Part shown: positions 52,629-61,484 of the stretch, piece by piece
Layout: each line of letters begins with the position of its first letter
Numbering within the stretch: the first letter of the stretch is position 1
Origin: Chitinophagales bacterium
Lineage (GTDB): Bacteria > Bacteroidota > Bacteroidia > Chitinophagales > BACL12
Length of the DNA stretch: 64,000 nt
Assembly (NCBI GenBank): GCA_020636645.1
Contig: JACJXO010000002.1
Coordinates: 552,893 to 616,892, forward strand
Reading direction: 5' to 3'
Made by a program: the position numbers and the translations under genes
The notes under the pieces: model-generated
Seen by the model: only the letters and a program-made list of their open reading frames with translations
What the model was told of the DNA's origin: nothing
Databases searched by the model: none

Positions 52629-53468
52629 TCAGGCGCCCAGGGCGATCCGCTTGAAGGCGGTCACGCTGAGTTCCTTGTCAACGCCGGCCAGTACATCGCG
52701 GATAGACTTGCTGTTGTCTTTCACGAACTTCTGGTTGAGCAGGGTATTGTCCTTGTAATATGCTTCCAGTTTTCCGGTAGCGATCTTGTCGAGGATCTGC
52801 TCCGGCTTACCTTCTGCACGAGCCTGTTCGCGGCCGATCTCCATTTCTCTTTGCTTCACATCTTCCGGCACACCATCCTTATCAATAGCAATAGGATTCA
52901 TGGCAGCGATCTGCATGGCCACATCTTTTCCGATCTCTGCAACTGCATCGCCGGCTTTGTTCATACCGATCAGTACACTTACCTTACCGTTGCTGTGGTT
53001 ATAGGCAACCACACTGGCGGCATCAATGGCAGCATAATCTGTTACTTCGATCTTCTCTCCTATCTTACCCACCTGTTCACTGATGGCGTTGGCAACGGTC
53101 ATACCGTTCAGGTCCAGATTCATCAGAGCGTCTTTATCGGCTGGTTTGTTGGCCAGGGCCAGTTCAGCAATGGAGCGGGCAAAGTTCACATAGTCATCGT
53201 TCTTGGCTACGAAGTCGGTTTCACAACCTAAAGCCAGAATGATACCACTGGTAGCATCATCATTCAGCAGTGCTACGGCTACCCCTTCATTTACATCACG
53301 GTCTGCACGCTTTTCGCTTACTTTTTGTCCTTTTTTCCGCAACCAGTCAACAGCGGCATCAAAATCGCCACCACATTCGGTCAGGGCTTTTTTACAATCC
53401 ATCATACCTGCGCCGGTCAACTGACGGAGTTTATTCACGTCGGCGGCGCTGATCGTTACAGTACTCAT
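52629..53468 (-). CDS. tsf: Elongation factor Ts
   Basis: Nucleotide exchange factor for EF-Tu. 279 residues. N-terminal UBA-like motif LRQLTGAGMMDCKKAL and core CETDFVAKNDDYVNFA. Last gene of the translation operon, 31 bases after rpsB. Confidence 0.97.
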   Translation of the reverse strand: MSTVTISAADVNKLRQLTGAGMMDCKKALTECGGDFDAAVDWLRKKGQKVSEKRADRDVNEGVAVALLNDDATSGIILALGCETDFVAKNDDYVNFARSIAELALANKPADKDALMNLDLNGMTVANAISEQVGKIGEKIEVTDYAAIDAASVVAYNHSNGKVSVLIGMNKAGDAVAEIGKDVAMQIAAMNPIAIDKDGVPEDVKQREMEIGREQARAEGKPEQILDKIATGKLEAYYKDNTLLNQKFVKDNSKSIRDVLAGVDKELSVTAFKRIALGA

Positions 53469-53499
53469 TAATTCTCCTTTTTAATTGTTCAAACTAATC

Positions 53500-54363
53500 T
53501 TAGCGTGAAGGGCGGCGGCCGGCGGGGCGACGGGCAGGGCCTTTCTTATCGGCCACTCCCTTGCTGGTGCGGCTTTTCCGCTTTTCACCATCTTCGTCTT
53601 CGTCAATATTGACCACTACTTCCATATCATCATCATCATCCTCGTTGCGGGCAGCTTCATCAGCTTCTTCTTTACTCTTGGCACGTTCTTCCAGACCTTC
53701 AGCGATGGCATCGGTCAGGTATTTGATGATGAGTTCGATGGATTTGGCAGCATCATCGTTGGCAGGGATGGCATAGTCAACCTTGTTCGGATCGCAGTTG
53801 GTATCCACCATACCGATGGTGTTGATATTCAGCTTATGTGCTTCCGCAAGGGCGATGTGTTCGTACCCTATGTCCACGATGAGCAGTGCTGCAGGCAACC
53901 TGTTCAGCTGAGCCACACCACCGATCACCTTTTCCAGTTTATCACGTTCGCGACCCAGCACGAGGCGTTCTTTTTTGGTGATGTTGGTGCCGGCATCTCC
54001 CAGCATCTTATCGATGGTCTGGAGTTTCTTGATGCTCTTGCGAATGGTAGTGAAGTTGGTCAGCATACCTCCCAGCCAGCGTTCGGTCACGAAAGGCATG
54101 CCCACGCGGCGGGCCTGTTCTTCCATGATCTCTTTCGCCTGCTTCTTGGTAGCTACGAACATGACCTTCTTACCGCTTCGTGCGATACCGCGAAGTGCGT
54201 TGGCAGCTTCGTCCAGCTTCTCCAGGGTGCGGTTCAGGTCGATCAGGTGAATACCCTTCTTCTCCATGAAGATGTAGGGCAGCATTTTTGGATTCCACTT
54301 CTTGCGCAGGTGACCGAAGTGCACACCCGCTTCCAGAAGATCGTTATAGGTGATTTTTTCCAT
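53500..54363 (-). CDS. rpsB: 30S ribosomal protein S2, with long charged tail
   Basis: Component of the small subunit. 287 residues. Family blocks LLEAGVHFGHLRKKWNPKM, VTERWLGGMLTNF and NTIGMVDTNCDP. After about residue 230 there is a long tail, first acidic (NEDDDDDMEVVVNIDEDEDGE) then strongly basic (RPAGRRPSR). The tail is longer than the E. coli protein's. Confidence 0.97.
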   Translation of the reverse strand: MEKITYNDLLEAGVHFGHLRKKWNPKMLPYIFMEKKGIHLIDLNRTLEKLDEAANALRGIARSGKKVMFVATKKQAKEIMEEQARRVGMPFVTERWLGGMLTNFTTIRKSIKKLQTIDKMLGDAGTNITKKERLVLGRERDKLEKVIGGVAQLNRLPAALLIVDIGYEHIALAEAHKLNINTIGMVDTNCDPNKVDYAIPANDDAAKSIELIIKYLTDAIAEGLEERAKSKEEADEAARNEDDDDDMEVVVNIDEDEDGEKRKSRTSKGVADKKGPARRPAGRRPSR

Positions 54364-54384
54364 CTTAATCTGATCTTTTCGGGA

Positions 54385-54771
54385 TTAACGTTTAGAGAAC
54401 TGGGTGGCACGACGTGCTTTGCGCAGACCGTATTTCTTCCTTTCCACTTCTCTGGAGTCGCGGGTGAGGAGGCCTTTGGCCTTCAGGGCCGGCTTCCATT
54501 CTTCATTGACCTTCACGAGGGCACGGGCAATAGACAAGCGGGTAGCTTCGGCCTGGCCTTTGATGCCACCGCCTTTCACGTTCACACGAATGTCGAAATC
54601 GCCGGTCATCTCCAGGGCCTGCAGGGGCATGAGCACCTGGTCCTGCATGAAGGGCACACAGAAATATTCCTTGAAGTCCTTACCGTTCACGGTAATGTTG
54701 CCTTTGCCTTTGTCAATATAGACCCGGGCAACGGCAGCTTTTCTTCTTCCTACTGCATTCAGTTTGTCCAT
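54385..54771 (-). CDS. rpsI: 30S ribosomal protein S9
   Basis: 128 residues. Start NAVGRRKAAVARVY, core VKGGGIKGQAEATRLSIARAL, and the basic tail RDSREVERKKYGLRKARRATQFSKR whose end reaches the P-site tRNA. Directly follows rplM, the usual order. Confidence 0.98.
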   Translation of the reverse strand: MDKLNAVGRRKAAVARVYIDKGKGNITVNGKDFKEYFCVPFMQDQVLMPLQALEMTGDFDIRVNVKGGGIKGQAEATRLSIARALVKVNEEWKPALKAKGLLTRDSREVERKKYGLRKARRATQFSKR

Positions 54772-54773
54772 AA

Positions 54774-55214
54774 TCAGAAGGTGAGTGTTTCAGGTTTCTG
54801 AGCTACATGCGGATGCTCTGAACCTGCGTAAACAAATAGTTTCTTGTACATGGCGCTTCCCAGTTTGTTCTTGGGCAGCATTCCCTTGATGGAGCGCTCG
54901 AGGAGCTTCTCCGGGTTGTTGCGCAGAAGGGTACGGGGATTGGTCACCTTACGACCGCCGGGATGGCCGGTATAGTGCTGAATGACCTTGTCCAGCATCT
55001 TGCTGCCGGTCAGCTTCACTTTTTCAGCGTTGATGATGATCACATAATCTCCGCAGTCCACGTGCGGGGTGAAATACGGTTTGTTCTTGCCCCGGAGAAT
55101 AGCCGCCACGCGGGTGCTGAGGCGACCCAGGGTCTGGCCTTCTGCATCCACGATCAACCATTTCCTGGTTACCGTGGCGTTGTTGGCCGATACCGTTTTA
55201 AAACTGAGTGTATC
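54774..55214 (-). CDS. rplM: 50S ribosomal protein L13
   Basis: 146 residues from the GTG at 55214 (read as MDTLSFKTVSANNATVTRKW, the normal Bacteroidota start). The frame is open for 16 more codons, but those overlap the promoter at 55260-55267. Core motifs VDAEGQTLGRLSTRVA and HVDCGDYVIIINAEKV. First gene of rplM-rpsI-rpsB-tsf. Confidence 0.96.
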   Translation of the reverse strand, partial: DTLSFKTVSANNATVTRKWLIVDAEGQTLGRLSTRVAAILRGKNKPYFTPHVDCGDYVIIINAEKVKLTGSKMLDKVIQHYTGHPGGRKVTNPRTLLRNNPEKLLERSIKGMLPKNKLGSAMYKKLFVYAGSEHPHVAQKPETLTF

Positions 55215-55259
55215 CACTGTTTGACAATTTTTTTGTTCATACCGCCTGAAGCGGGAGTG

Positions 55260-55267
55260 CAAAGATA
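55260..55267 (-). promoter_or_regulatory. -7 promoter element (TATCTTTG) of the rplM operon
   Basis: Exact TAnnTTTG on the minus strand, 45 bases upstream of the chosen GTG start. Supports the shorter L13. Confidence 0.6.
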
Positions 55268-55301
55268 CCGCTACCCCCTGCGCATAGGCAAGAAATGTAA
55301 A

Positions 55302-55332
55302 AGAAAAAAGCAGGCTATATTCATAACCTGCT
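55302..55332 (-). terminator. Intrinsic terminator of the zinc peptidase gene
   Basis: Minus strand: AGCAGGTTAT-GAAT-ATAGCCTGCT (one G-U pair) followed by TTTTTC. It separates the peptidase gene from the rplM promoter. Confidence 0.8.
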
Positions 55333-55378
55333 GATAATCAGTCTAATTTTGGAAATAATTTATTTCTTTCGCATATGA

Positions 55379-56056
55379 TCAGCGCCTGCTCGTATAGATC
55401 ATGATATAATAGAGCAGGGTGGCCAGTGAACCCAGGGCAGCTACCACATAGGTAGATGCGGCCCAACGCAGGGCATCTTTGGCTTTGCTCATCTCCATGG
55501 TACCAGCTACAGAGCTTTGTCCCAGCCAGGCTATAGCCCTTCTGCTGGCATCAAACTCTACCGGCAGGGTCACGAAACTGAACAAAGTGGTGGCACCGAA
55601 CAGGATGATACCGATAAGCAGCAGGCTCGGGAAGGTATTGATGAGCAGGATACCCGCCAGGATGACCCACATGACCCACTGAGAAGCGATGCTTACCACC
55701 GGCACCAGCTGGCTGCGCAATTCCAGCCAGGCATAGCCCTTCGCGTGCTGCACAGCGTGCCCGCATTCATGGGCTGCTACCGCTGCAGCTGCGATACTAT
55801 TGCTGTTATAGACTCCTTCGCTGAGGTTGACGGTCTTGTTCTGGGGATTGTAATGATCCGTCAGCTGCCCGGCCACCGAGATGACCTGAACATCGTCAAT
55901 GCCGTTCTCCCGCAGCATACGTTCTGCGATATCACGACCGGTAAGTCCGCCGGCTACCGGGATCTGGGAATACTTGCGGAATTTGCTTTTGAGCACACCA
56001 CTGGCGATCATACCTGCGATGGCAAAAACGATACCGATTAAATAGGCTCCTAACAT
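55379..56056 (-). CDS. Membrane zinc metallopeptidase, YugP/DUF-type (Zn_peptidase_2)
   Basis: 225 residues with an N-terminal anchor helix (LGAYLIGIVFAIAGMIASGVL). Zinc motif HECGH (AAAAVAAHECGHAVQHAKGYAWLELRS region), then two or three more helices. The family is conserved but has no assigned substrate. ATG at 56056. The upstream gap to lemA holds array 4. Confidence 0.87.
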   Translation of the reverse strand: MLGAYLIGIVFAIAGMIASGVLKSKFRKYSQIPVAGGLTGRDIAERMLRENGIDDVQVISVAGQLTDHYNPQNKTVNLSEGVYNSNSIAAAAVAAHECGHAVQHAKGYAWLELRSQLVPVVSIASQWVMWVILAGILLINTFPSLLLIGIILFGATTLFSFVTLPVEFDASRRAIAWLGQSSVAGTMEMSKAKDALRWAASTYVVAALGSLATLLYYIMIYTSRR

Positions 56057-56211
56057 GGATGGTTCACTTATTTGTTGCGAAAATAATAACGAAAGCGGTG
56101 GTAAAAAGTTTCTTAAAGTTCAGACGACCAAAATGAAAGGAAATTGTATCCGCCTCCCCAACGGGTAAACCACTCAGATCACCTTCAGACTACCTTGTCT
56201 GTTTTCTTTTT

Positions 56212-56290
56212 CCACTCTCACTCCTCACTCCTCACTCCCACTCCCACTCCTCACTCCCACTCTCACTCCACACTCCCACTCTCACTCCCC
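56212..56290. repeat. ACTCCC/ACTCCTC mixed CT-rich array 4
   Basis: About 79 bases mixing the hexamer and heptamer units of the other arrays. It contains the LemA stop codon (56282-56284). It lies between the zinc peptidase start and the end of lemA, both on the minus strand. Confidence 0.9.
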
Positions 56291-56842
56291 CTTGAACAGG
56301 TCCTTCGCGTTCGGGCTCTGCCTTTCTGCATCGGCGGTTACCAGCACACTCTTTCTGTTCAGGTTCATCCAGCCTGCCATGATATTTGACGGGAACATCT
56401 CTACGGCATTGTTGAAGGTGGTCACCGTATTATTATAGGAGGTCCTTACACCCACCAGCTGATTCTCTACCTCATTCCAGGTGCGCTGCAGCATGGAGAA
56501 GCTTTCATTGGTCTTCAGTTCCGGGTAATTCTCCACCGCTACCCGCACACCTGCCAGCAGACGGGTTAGTTCGTTCTCCGTATCAATGCGCTGTCCGGCA
56601 GGCATATTGGGTGATCCAGCCAGCTGGCTTCTCAGTTCGGTGATCCGGCTCAGGGTATCTTTTTCAAAGGTCATGTACTGCCTGACCGTTTCCACCAGGT
56701 TGGGGATGAGGTCAAAACGCTTCTTCAGAATGACATCCACCTGGCCGAAAGCATTCTCCACCTGGTTGTTCTTCTGGATAAGACTGTTGTACAGGAATAC
56801 ACCGTACAGGAAGATCAGAATGAGCGGGATGAGCAGGAACAT
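56282..56842 (-). CDS. lemA: LemA family protein
   Basis: 186 residues. N-terminal transmembrane helix (FLLIPLILIFLYGVFLYNSLI), then the long four-helix LemA domain (NQVENAFGQVDVILKKRFDLIPNLVETV, NNTVTTFNNAVEMFPSNIMAG). Function in bacteria is poorly defined; some members affect envelope stress. Its final residues GE and stop TGA lie in repeat array 4. Confidence 0.92.
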   Translation of the reverse strand: MFLLIPLILIFLYGVFLYNSLIQKNNQVENAFGQVDVILKKRFDLIPNLVETVRQYMTFEKDTLSRITELRSQLAGSPNMPAGQRIDTENELTRLLAGVRVAVENYPELKTNESFSMLQRTWNEVENQLVGVRTSYNNTVTTFNNAVEMFPSNIMAGWMNLNRKSVLVTADAERQSPNAKDLFKGE

Positions 56843-56905
56843 GGTTCAGTTGTTTTGTCAAATATACGAAGGGGATGGGTTGTATTAGTCCTCAGTCTGC
56901 AGTTC

Positions 56906-56917
56906 TGAGTTGGCAGT
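56906..56917 (+). repeat. TGAGTTGGCAGT short repeat
   Basis: Same 12-mer as 50772-50783, here in the 164-base gap between dusB and lemA, which holds no gene. Confidence 0.5.
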
Positions 56918-57006
56918 CATGTTATTCAGGGTAAACAATTCGCTGAATCTGATTTGAAGGAGCTATCAGCTTGATGCATTCACATTTACAAACAGCGAAA
57001 AACAAC

Positions 57007-58002
57007 TCATACAGTTACCGGGTTCTCCAGACTCAGCTGAGCGATCTCATTCAGTACATCAAACAAGGCCTGAGGTTCTTTTTCAGTGACCAGCAGGTTG
57101 CGATAGTGCTTCACATTCGGCAGGCCCTTGAAGTAGTTGGTGTAGTGGCGGCGCATCTCCAGCACACCCAGCACCTCTCCCTTCCAGGCGATGGATTTTT
57201 CCAAATGTGCCCTGCACACAGACACCCTCTCTTCGATGGTGGGAGCTGCCAGCTCTTCGCCGGTTTCCAGAAAATGCCTGATCTCACGGAAGATCCAGGG
57301 GTGCCCGATGCTGGCCCGCCCTATCATGACCCCATCCACACCATATCTGTTCTTCATCTCCAGTGCTTTTTGCGGACCATCGACATCACCATTACCAAAT
57401 ATCGGGATGTTGATCCTGCTGTTGTTCTTCACTTCCCCGATCAGGGTCCAGTCGGCGGAGCCCTTATACATCTGCTCTCTGGTTCTGCCGTGGATGGTCA
57501 AAGCTGCAATGCCAACGTCCTGTAAACGTTCGGCCACCTCCACAATATTCCTGCTGTTATCATCCCAGCCCAGACGGGTCTTCACGGTGACGGGCAGTTT
57601 CGATGATTTCACGATCTCTGAAGTGAGCTTCACCATCCGGGGAATGTCTTTCAGTATCCCCGCACCGGCATCCTTACATACCACCTTTTTAACCGGGCAG
57701 CCGAAGTTGATATCGATCAGGTCGGGGTTAGCCTCCTGGATGATCTCCACACATCCGGTCATCACCTCGATATCGGCACCGAATATCTGGATGCCCAATG
57801 GCCTTTCTTCTTCGAAGAACTCCAGTTTCTTCAGGCTTTTTTCGGCGTTGCGGATAAGCCCTTCGGTGGAGATGAACTCCGTATACATCATATCGGCACC
57901 CTGCTCCTTGCACAGCACCCGGAAGGGTGGATCACTCACATCCTCCATCGGGGCCAGCAGCAGCGGGAATTCACCCAGCTCGATATGTCCGATACGCACC
58001 AT
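57007..58002 (-). CDS. dusB: tRNA-dihydrouridine synthase (DusB type)
   Basis: FMN enzyme that reduces uridines in the tRNA D-loop. 331 residues. TIM-barrel motifs LLLAPMEDVSDPPFRVLCKEQGADMMYTEF, active Cys in NFGCPVKKVVCKDAG, VKTRLGW, TIHGRTREQMYKG and GNGDVDG. Divergent from the CPBP gene. Bacteroidota normally have one Dus of this class. Confidence 0.92.
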   Translation of the reverse strand: MVRIGHIELGEFPLLLAPMEDVSDPPFRVLCKEQGADMMYTEFISTEGLIRNAEKSLKKLEFFEEERPLGIQIFGADIEVMTGCVEIIQEANPDLIDINFGCPVKKVVCKDAGAGILKDIPRMVKLTSEIVKSSKLPVTVKTRLGWDDNSRNIVEVAERLQDVGIAALTIHGRTREQMYKGSADWTLIGEVKNNSRINIPIFGNGDVDGPQKALEMKNRYGVDGVMIGRASIGHPWIFREIRHFLETGEELAAPTIEERVSVCRAHLEKSIAWKGEVLGVLEMRRHYTNYFKGLPNVKHYRNLLVTEKEPQALFDVLNEIAQLSLENPVTV

Positions 58003-58014
58003 GGCCGTTTGCCT

Positions 58015-58022
58015 TACTTTTG
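58015..58022 (+). promoter_or_regulatory. -7 promoter element (TACTTTTG) of the CPBP gene
   Basis: Exact TAnnTTTG, 18 bases before the GTG start at 58041. Confidence 0.55.
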
Positions 58023-58040
58023 TGCAAAATTACGGAAGAC

Positions 58041-58973
58041 GTGCTGAAAGGCGCCATCAAACACTATCCCTGGCTCGCCAAGTTCCTGATGCTCATCGGG
58101 TTGTTCATTCTGTCTGAGTCGCTTTTCAGCCTCATCGGTCTGTATCTCGCAGAGTTGCTGGTACCTGCATCCCATATTCTGGACAACATCGGATCGATCA
58201 ACAGCGGACTGGCGCTGGAGCCTGACACCCCGATGGTGCATGCCCTGGAGGTCTATCAGTTCTGCACCAGCCTGGGGCGTTTCGGCCTGCTCACTTTTGC
58301 TTTTTTGTGGCTTATTGGAGAGTCGGCAGGATCCTTTCTCCAACTGAGAAAGAGTCCTTCCCTGCAACAGCTGATCTGGGTATTTCCGCTAATGATCAGT
58401 GCTGCGGTGGTCATAGGAGCGGTCAATGAATGGAACCAGGGACTGAATCTGCCAGAAGCCTGGAGCGGACTGGAAAAGCAGATGCGGCAGATGGAGGAGC
58501 AGGCCAAAGGCATGACAGATGCGTTCTTAGGAACCACTACCATTGGCGGATTGCTGATCAATATATTCCTGATCGGCATTGTCGCCGCGGTAACAGAAGA
58601 GCTGTTCTTCCGCGGCCTGGTACAAGGCATCTTCCACAGGTGGACAGGCAAAGCACATGCCGGTATCTGGATAGCTGCCTTTCTTTTCTCCTTCATACAT
58701 ATGCAGTTCTACGGTTTCTTCCCCCGGCTCCTGCTGGGAGCACTGCTGGGCTATATCTGTTACTGGAGCGGCAGCCTGTGGACCGCCATGGCCGGGCATT
58801 TCATAAACAATACAGCAGCGGTCATCCTGTACTTTCTGGTCAGTAATGGTTCCGTGGAACAGGATCCCACTGAGACCGGAACCTGGGCGCAAGCCTTGGT
58901 ATTTCTGCCTGTTTTGGCCATATTTATATGGCAATTCCGCCGCCATGGAGCAAGACTGGATGATGGTGTATAA
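58041..58973 (+). CDS. CPBP-family intramembrane metalloprotease (Abi/Rce1 type)
   Basis: 310 residues, about eight membrane helices. Active-site motifs: EE in VTEELFFRGLVQG, FxxxH in LFSFIHMQF, and the final His/Asn motif AGHFINNTAAV. The family cleaves substrates within the membrane and includes CAAX proteases and bacteriocin-immunity proteins; the substrate here is unknown. The GTG at 58041 sits just after GGAAGAC and after the -7 element, so the longer open frame is not used. Confidence 0.87.
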   Translation: MLKGAIKHYPWLAKFLMLIGLFILSESLFSLIGLYLAELLVPASHILDNIGSINSGLALEPDTPMVHALEVYQFCTSLGRFGLLTFAFLWLIGESAGSFLQLRKSPSLQQLIWVFPLMISAAVVIGAVNEWNQGLNLPEAWSGLEKQMRQMEEQAKGMTDAFLGTTTIGGLLINIFLIGIVAAVTEELFFRGLVQGIFHRWTGKAHAGIWIAAFLFSFIHMQFYGFFPRLLLGALLGYICYWSGSLWTAMAGHFINNTAAVILYFLVSNGSVEQDPTETGTWAQALVFLPVLAIFIWQFRRHGARLDDGV

Positions 58974-59190
58974 TACGGCAGACCGGCAGCAGGCCTGGAT
59001 CGTGCGCTCTGCTTTGGAAGAACAGGCAGACATCAGGGTAGTGGCAGTTGACAAGACCAGCAGCCCTTATGGCTTTGCCTTGCCGGGTGAAGTGGAGCTG
59101 TATGTACATACCAGTCAGGCAGAGAAAGCCATTGAACTAATCTATGCGATGGAAACTGCCGGAGATAGCGACAGCCGGACCGAATTTTAG
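58945..59190 (+). CDS. DUF2007-like small protein
   Basis: 81 residues from ATG 58945, overlapping the CPBP gene by 29 bases. The fold region VYNTADRQQAWIVRSALEEQ and ELYVHTSQAEKAIELI matches DUF2007 (proposed signal-transducing domain). The longer in-frame start lies deep in the upstream gene and is not favoured. Function unknown. Confidence 0.75.
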   Translation: MEQDWMMVYNTADRQQAWIVRSALEEQADIRVVAVDKTSSPYGFALPGEVELYVHTSQAEKAIELIYAMETAGDSDSRTEF

Positions 59191-59230
59191 GCAAATCGGC
59201 GTCTGCTGGCAAAATCCATCAGAATTCCCC

Positions 59231-59238
59231 TAAATTTG
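59231..59238 (+). promoter_or_regulatory. -7 promoter element (TAAATTTG) of the PpiD-like gene
   Basis: Exact TAnnTTTG, 31 bases before the ATG at 59270. Confidence 0.55.
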
Positions 59239-59269
59239 CAGGCTCAATAGTAAAAAGTAGCAGTTTATT

Positions 59270-61456
59270 ATGGCTATGATATCAACTTTGCGGAAGCATT
59301 CCTGGATCGTTCTGGTGTTTATCGCCCTGTCGCTGATCGGCTTCCTGCTCATGGACGCATTCAACTCGAATTCCGGGCTGGTGAAGAACCGTCGTCAAAC
59401 GTTTGCAGAAATTGATGGTTCAGAGATCACCCCTGCCCAGCTGGATGCCAAATACAGTGAGGTGCTCACACAATACCTGACCCAGACCCAGCAGTTGCTG
59501 AATTACCAGACAGGAGCCTTCACCCTGGACAATCAGACAGAATTCCAGTTGCGTGAGCAGGCCTGGAATGATCTTCTGCAAACCAACATCATGAACCGTC
59601 AGCTGGAGGCAGCAGGGTTGCATGTGACCGAGCAGGAGAAGACCGATCTGATCTACGGACCGGATCCGCACCCATATATCAAGAACTACTATGTTGGACT
59701 GAGCGGCAGTGGAAAATATGATCCTGCTGCCTTCAACCAGTATATCACCTTCATTAAAAATCCGGAAAATCAGCAGAACAACCCTCAGGTACTGGAAGCT
59801 TATTTTGATTTTCTGATGCGTGAGAGCCTGGCTATCAAAGAGTACACAAATAATAAATATACCAATCTGTTTGTAAAGGCAGACTTTGTACCCAAGTGGA
59901 TGGTAGATCGTGATTATTCTGTCAAGAACACCCGTGTGAACTTTGATTTTGTAGATATACCCTATACCAGTGTATCTGATTCCAGCATTGCAGTTTCTGA
60001 TGCAGACCTGAAGGCATACTACAACGAGAACAAGAATAGATTCAAGCAGAAGCAGGCCAGCCGTGTAATTGAATACATAGTTTTCCCTTTTTATGCAACC
60101 TCTGAAGACAGTGCTGCTATACTGGCCAAACTGCAGGAAGACATGACCAATCTGGCTTCTGCCAAGAATGACTCAGCATTTATTGCTGTTCGTTCTGAAG
60201 ATCCAGAACGCATAACTCGAGCCTTTCAGAACCGCAATTATTTTTACAGCAGTCTGATAGATTCATCTGTGGTTGACAGCATGTTCAATGCACCTGTTGG
60301 AAGTCTTGTGGGGCCGTATCTGAAAAACGATCAGTACTTTACCAGCAGTTTGATCAAAGACCGGACCCTGATGCCTGATTCTGCTGATGTTCGCCACATA
60401 CTGATCAGCAACCAGGTGCGTGAAGACGCAGCAGCCAAATCCCTGGCTGACAGTTTGCTGAATGCTATTCGCAGTGGCAGTGATTTTGCAGAATTAGCAA
60501 AACAGTTCTCAGATGATACAGGAAGCGGTGCTCAGGGTGGTGACCTTGGATGGAGCACCCCGCAGACCGATTATGTAAAACCCTTCAAGGATTTCGTTTT
60601 CCGCACCGGTCAGACCGGACAACCCACCGTTGTAGAGTCCATGTTCGGTTACCACATCATTGAGATCAAAGAACTTCGTGGTCGCAGTGAATACCTGCTC
60701 GCTTACCATCTGAGCCGATTCATTGAAGCAAGTTCAGCAACGGCAGATAGTGTAGATCTGAAGGCCAATGAGTTCTTCAATACATATAAAACACCCGAGT
60801 CTTTTGAAACGGGTGCTGCAGAAATGGGCCTGCAGTATCGCACCAGCCCGCCTTTTGCATCCAATCAGTTTGAAATTCCCGGTATTCCGGAATCACGTAG
60901 TATCGTGACTTGGGCTTATACTGCCAAAGAAGGTGAATTCAATTACTTCAACACCTATACAGACCGCATTGTGGTAGCCTATATCAAGAATGCACGCGAC
61001 AAGGGTATCGCTGACCTGGCAGATGTAGAGGAAGAGGTTCGTGTGAATGTCATTCGCGAAAAGAAAGGTGAGCAGTTGGGCAAGCAACTGGCTGATGCCA
61101 TGCAGGGAGGTAAAGACCTCAATGCGATAGCAGCAAGTGTGAACAGTTCTGTAAAGACCTCTACCAATGCCAGTTTTGGCACTCCTTATGCACCCGGCAT
61201 CGGTCTGGAGCAAAAGGTGGTGGGTATCGTAATGGCCACCGGTCAGGACGCTACCACTGGAGTGATCGAAGGTAACAGAGGTGTATATGTGGCGAAGATA
61301 ACCGGCATAACCGCTGCTCCGGCCGAAGGTGAAACCACCATGAACAGGAATCAGCTGACCTATGGCGTGCGTAACAAAATGAGCCAGCAGAACATCATCC
61401 GCAGTCTTGTTGAAAAGGCAGATGTGGAAGACAACCGATACATGTTCGGCTATTAA
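59270..61456 (+). CDS. PpiD-like periplasmic peptidyl-prolyl isomerase
   Basis: Membrane-anchored chaperone for newly exported proteins, 728 residues. Anchor helix HSWIVLVFIALSLIGFLLMDAF. SurA_N-type helical domain (about 40-235). Parvulin domain at about 370-465 (VRHILISNQ, AKQFSDDTGSGAQGGDLGW, FGYHIIEI). A long C-terminal helical part follows. Longer than E. coli PpiD and probably with a second, degenerate isomerase domain. Stand-alone promoter. Confidence 0.9.
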   Translation: MAMISTLRKHSWIVLVFIALSLIGFLLMDAFNSNSGLVKNRRQTFAEIDGSEITPAQLDAKYSEVLTQYLTQTQQLLNYQTGAFTLDNQTEFQLREQAWNDLLQTNIMNRQLEAAGLHVTEQEKTDLIYGPDPHPYIKNYYVGLSGSGKYDPAAFNQYITFIKNPENQQNNPQVLEAYFDFLMRESLAIKEYTNNKYTNLFVKADFVPKWMVDRDYSVKNTRVNFDFVDIPYTSVSDSSIAVSDADLKAYYNENKNRFKQKQASRVIEYIVFPFYATSEDSAAILAKLQEDMTNLASAKNDSAFIAVRSEDPERITRAFQNRNYFYSSLIDSSVVDSMFNAPVGSLVGPYLKNDQYFTSSLIKDRTLMPDSADVRHILISNQVREDAAAKSLADSLLNAIRSGSDFAELAKQFSDDTGSGAQGGDLGWSTPQTDYVKPFKDFVFRTGQTGQPTVVESMFGYHIIEIKELRGRSEYLLAYHLSRFIEASSATADSVDLKANEFFNTYKTPESFETGAAEMGLQYRTSPPFASNQFEIPGIPESRSIVTWAYTAKEGEFNYFNTYTDRIVVAYIKNARDKGIADLADVEEEVRVNVIREKKGEQLGKQLADAMQGGKDLNAIAASVNSSVKTSTNASFGTPYAPGIGLEQKVVGIVMATGQDATTGVIEGNRGVYVAKITGITAAPAEGETTMNRNQLTYGVRNKMSQQNIIRSLVEKADVEDNRYMFGY

Positions 61457-61470
61457 GCCAAACTTTTTAG

Positions 61471-61484
61471 AACGGTTAACCGTT
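61471..61484. promoter_or_regulatory. Perfect palindrome AACGGTTAACCGTT
   Basis: Self-complementary 14-mer 10 bases upstream of the DUF2480 start, partly repeated by TTTAACCGG next to it. Possible operator; regulator unknown. Confidence 0.4.

Noticed and set aside
53836..54801. Open frame of 321 codons antisense to rpsB and rpsI
   Set aside because: It spans two ribosomal protein genes and the gap between them; composition typical of antisense reading.
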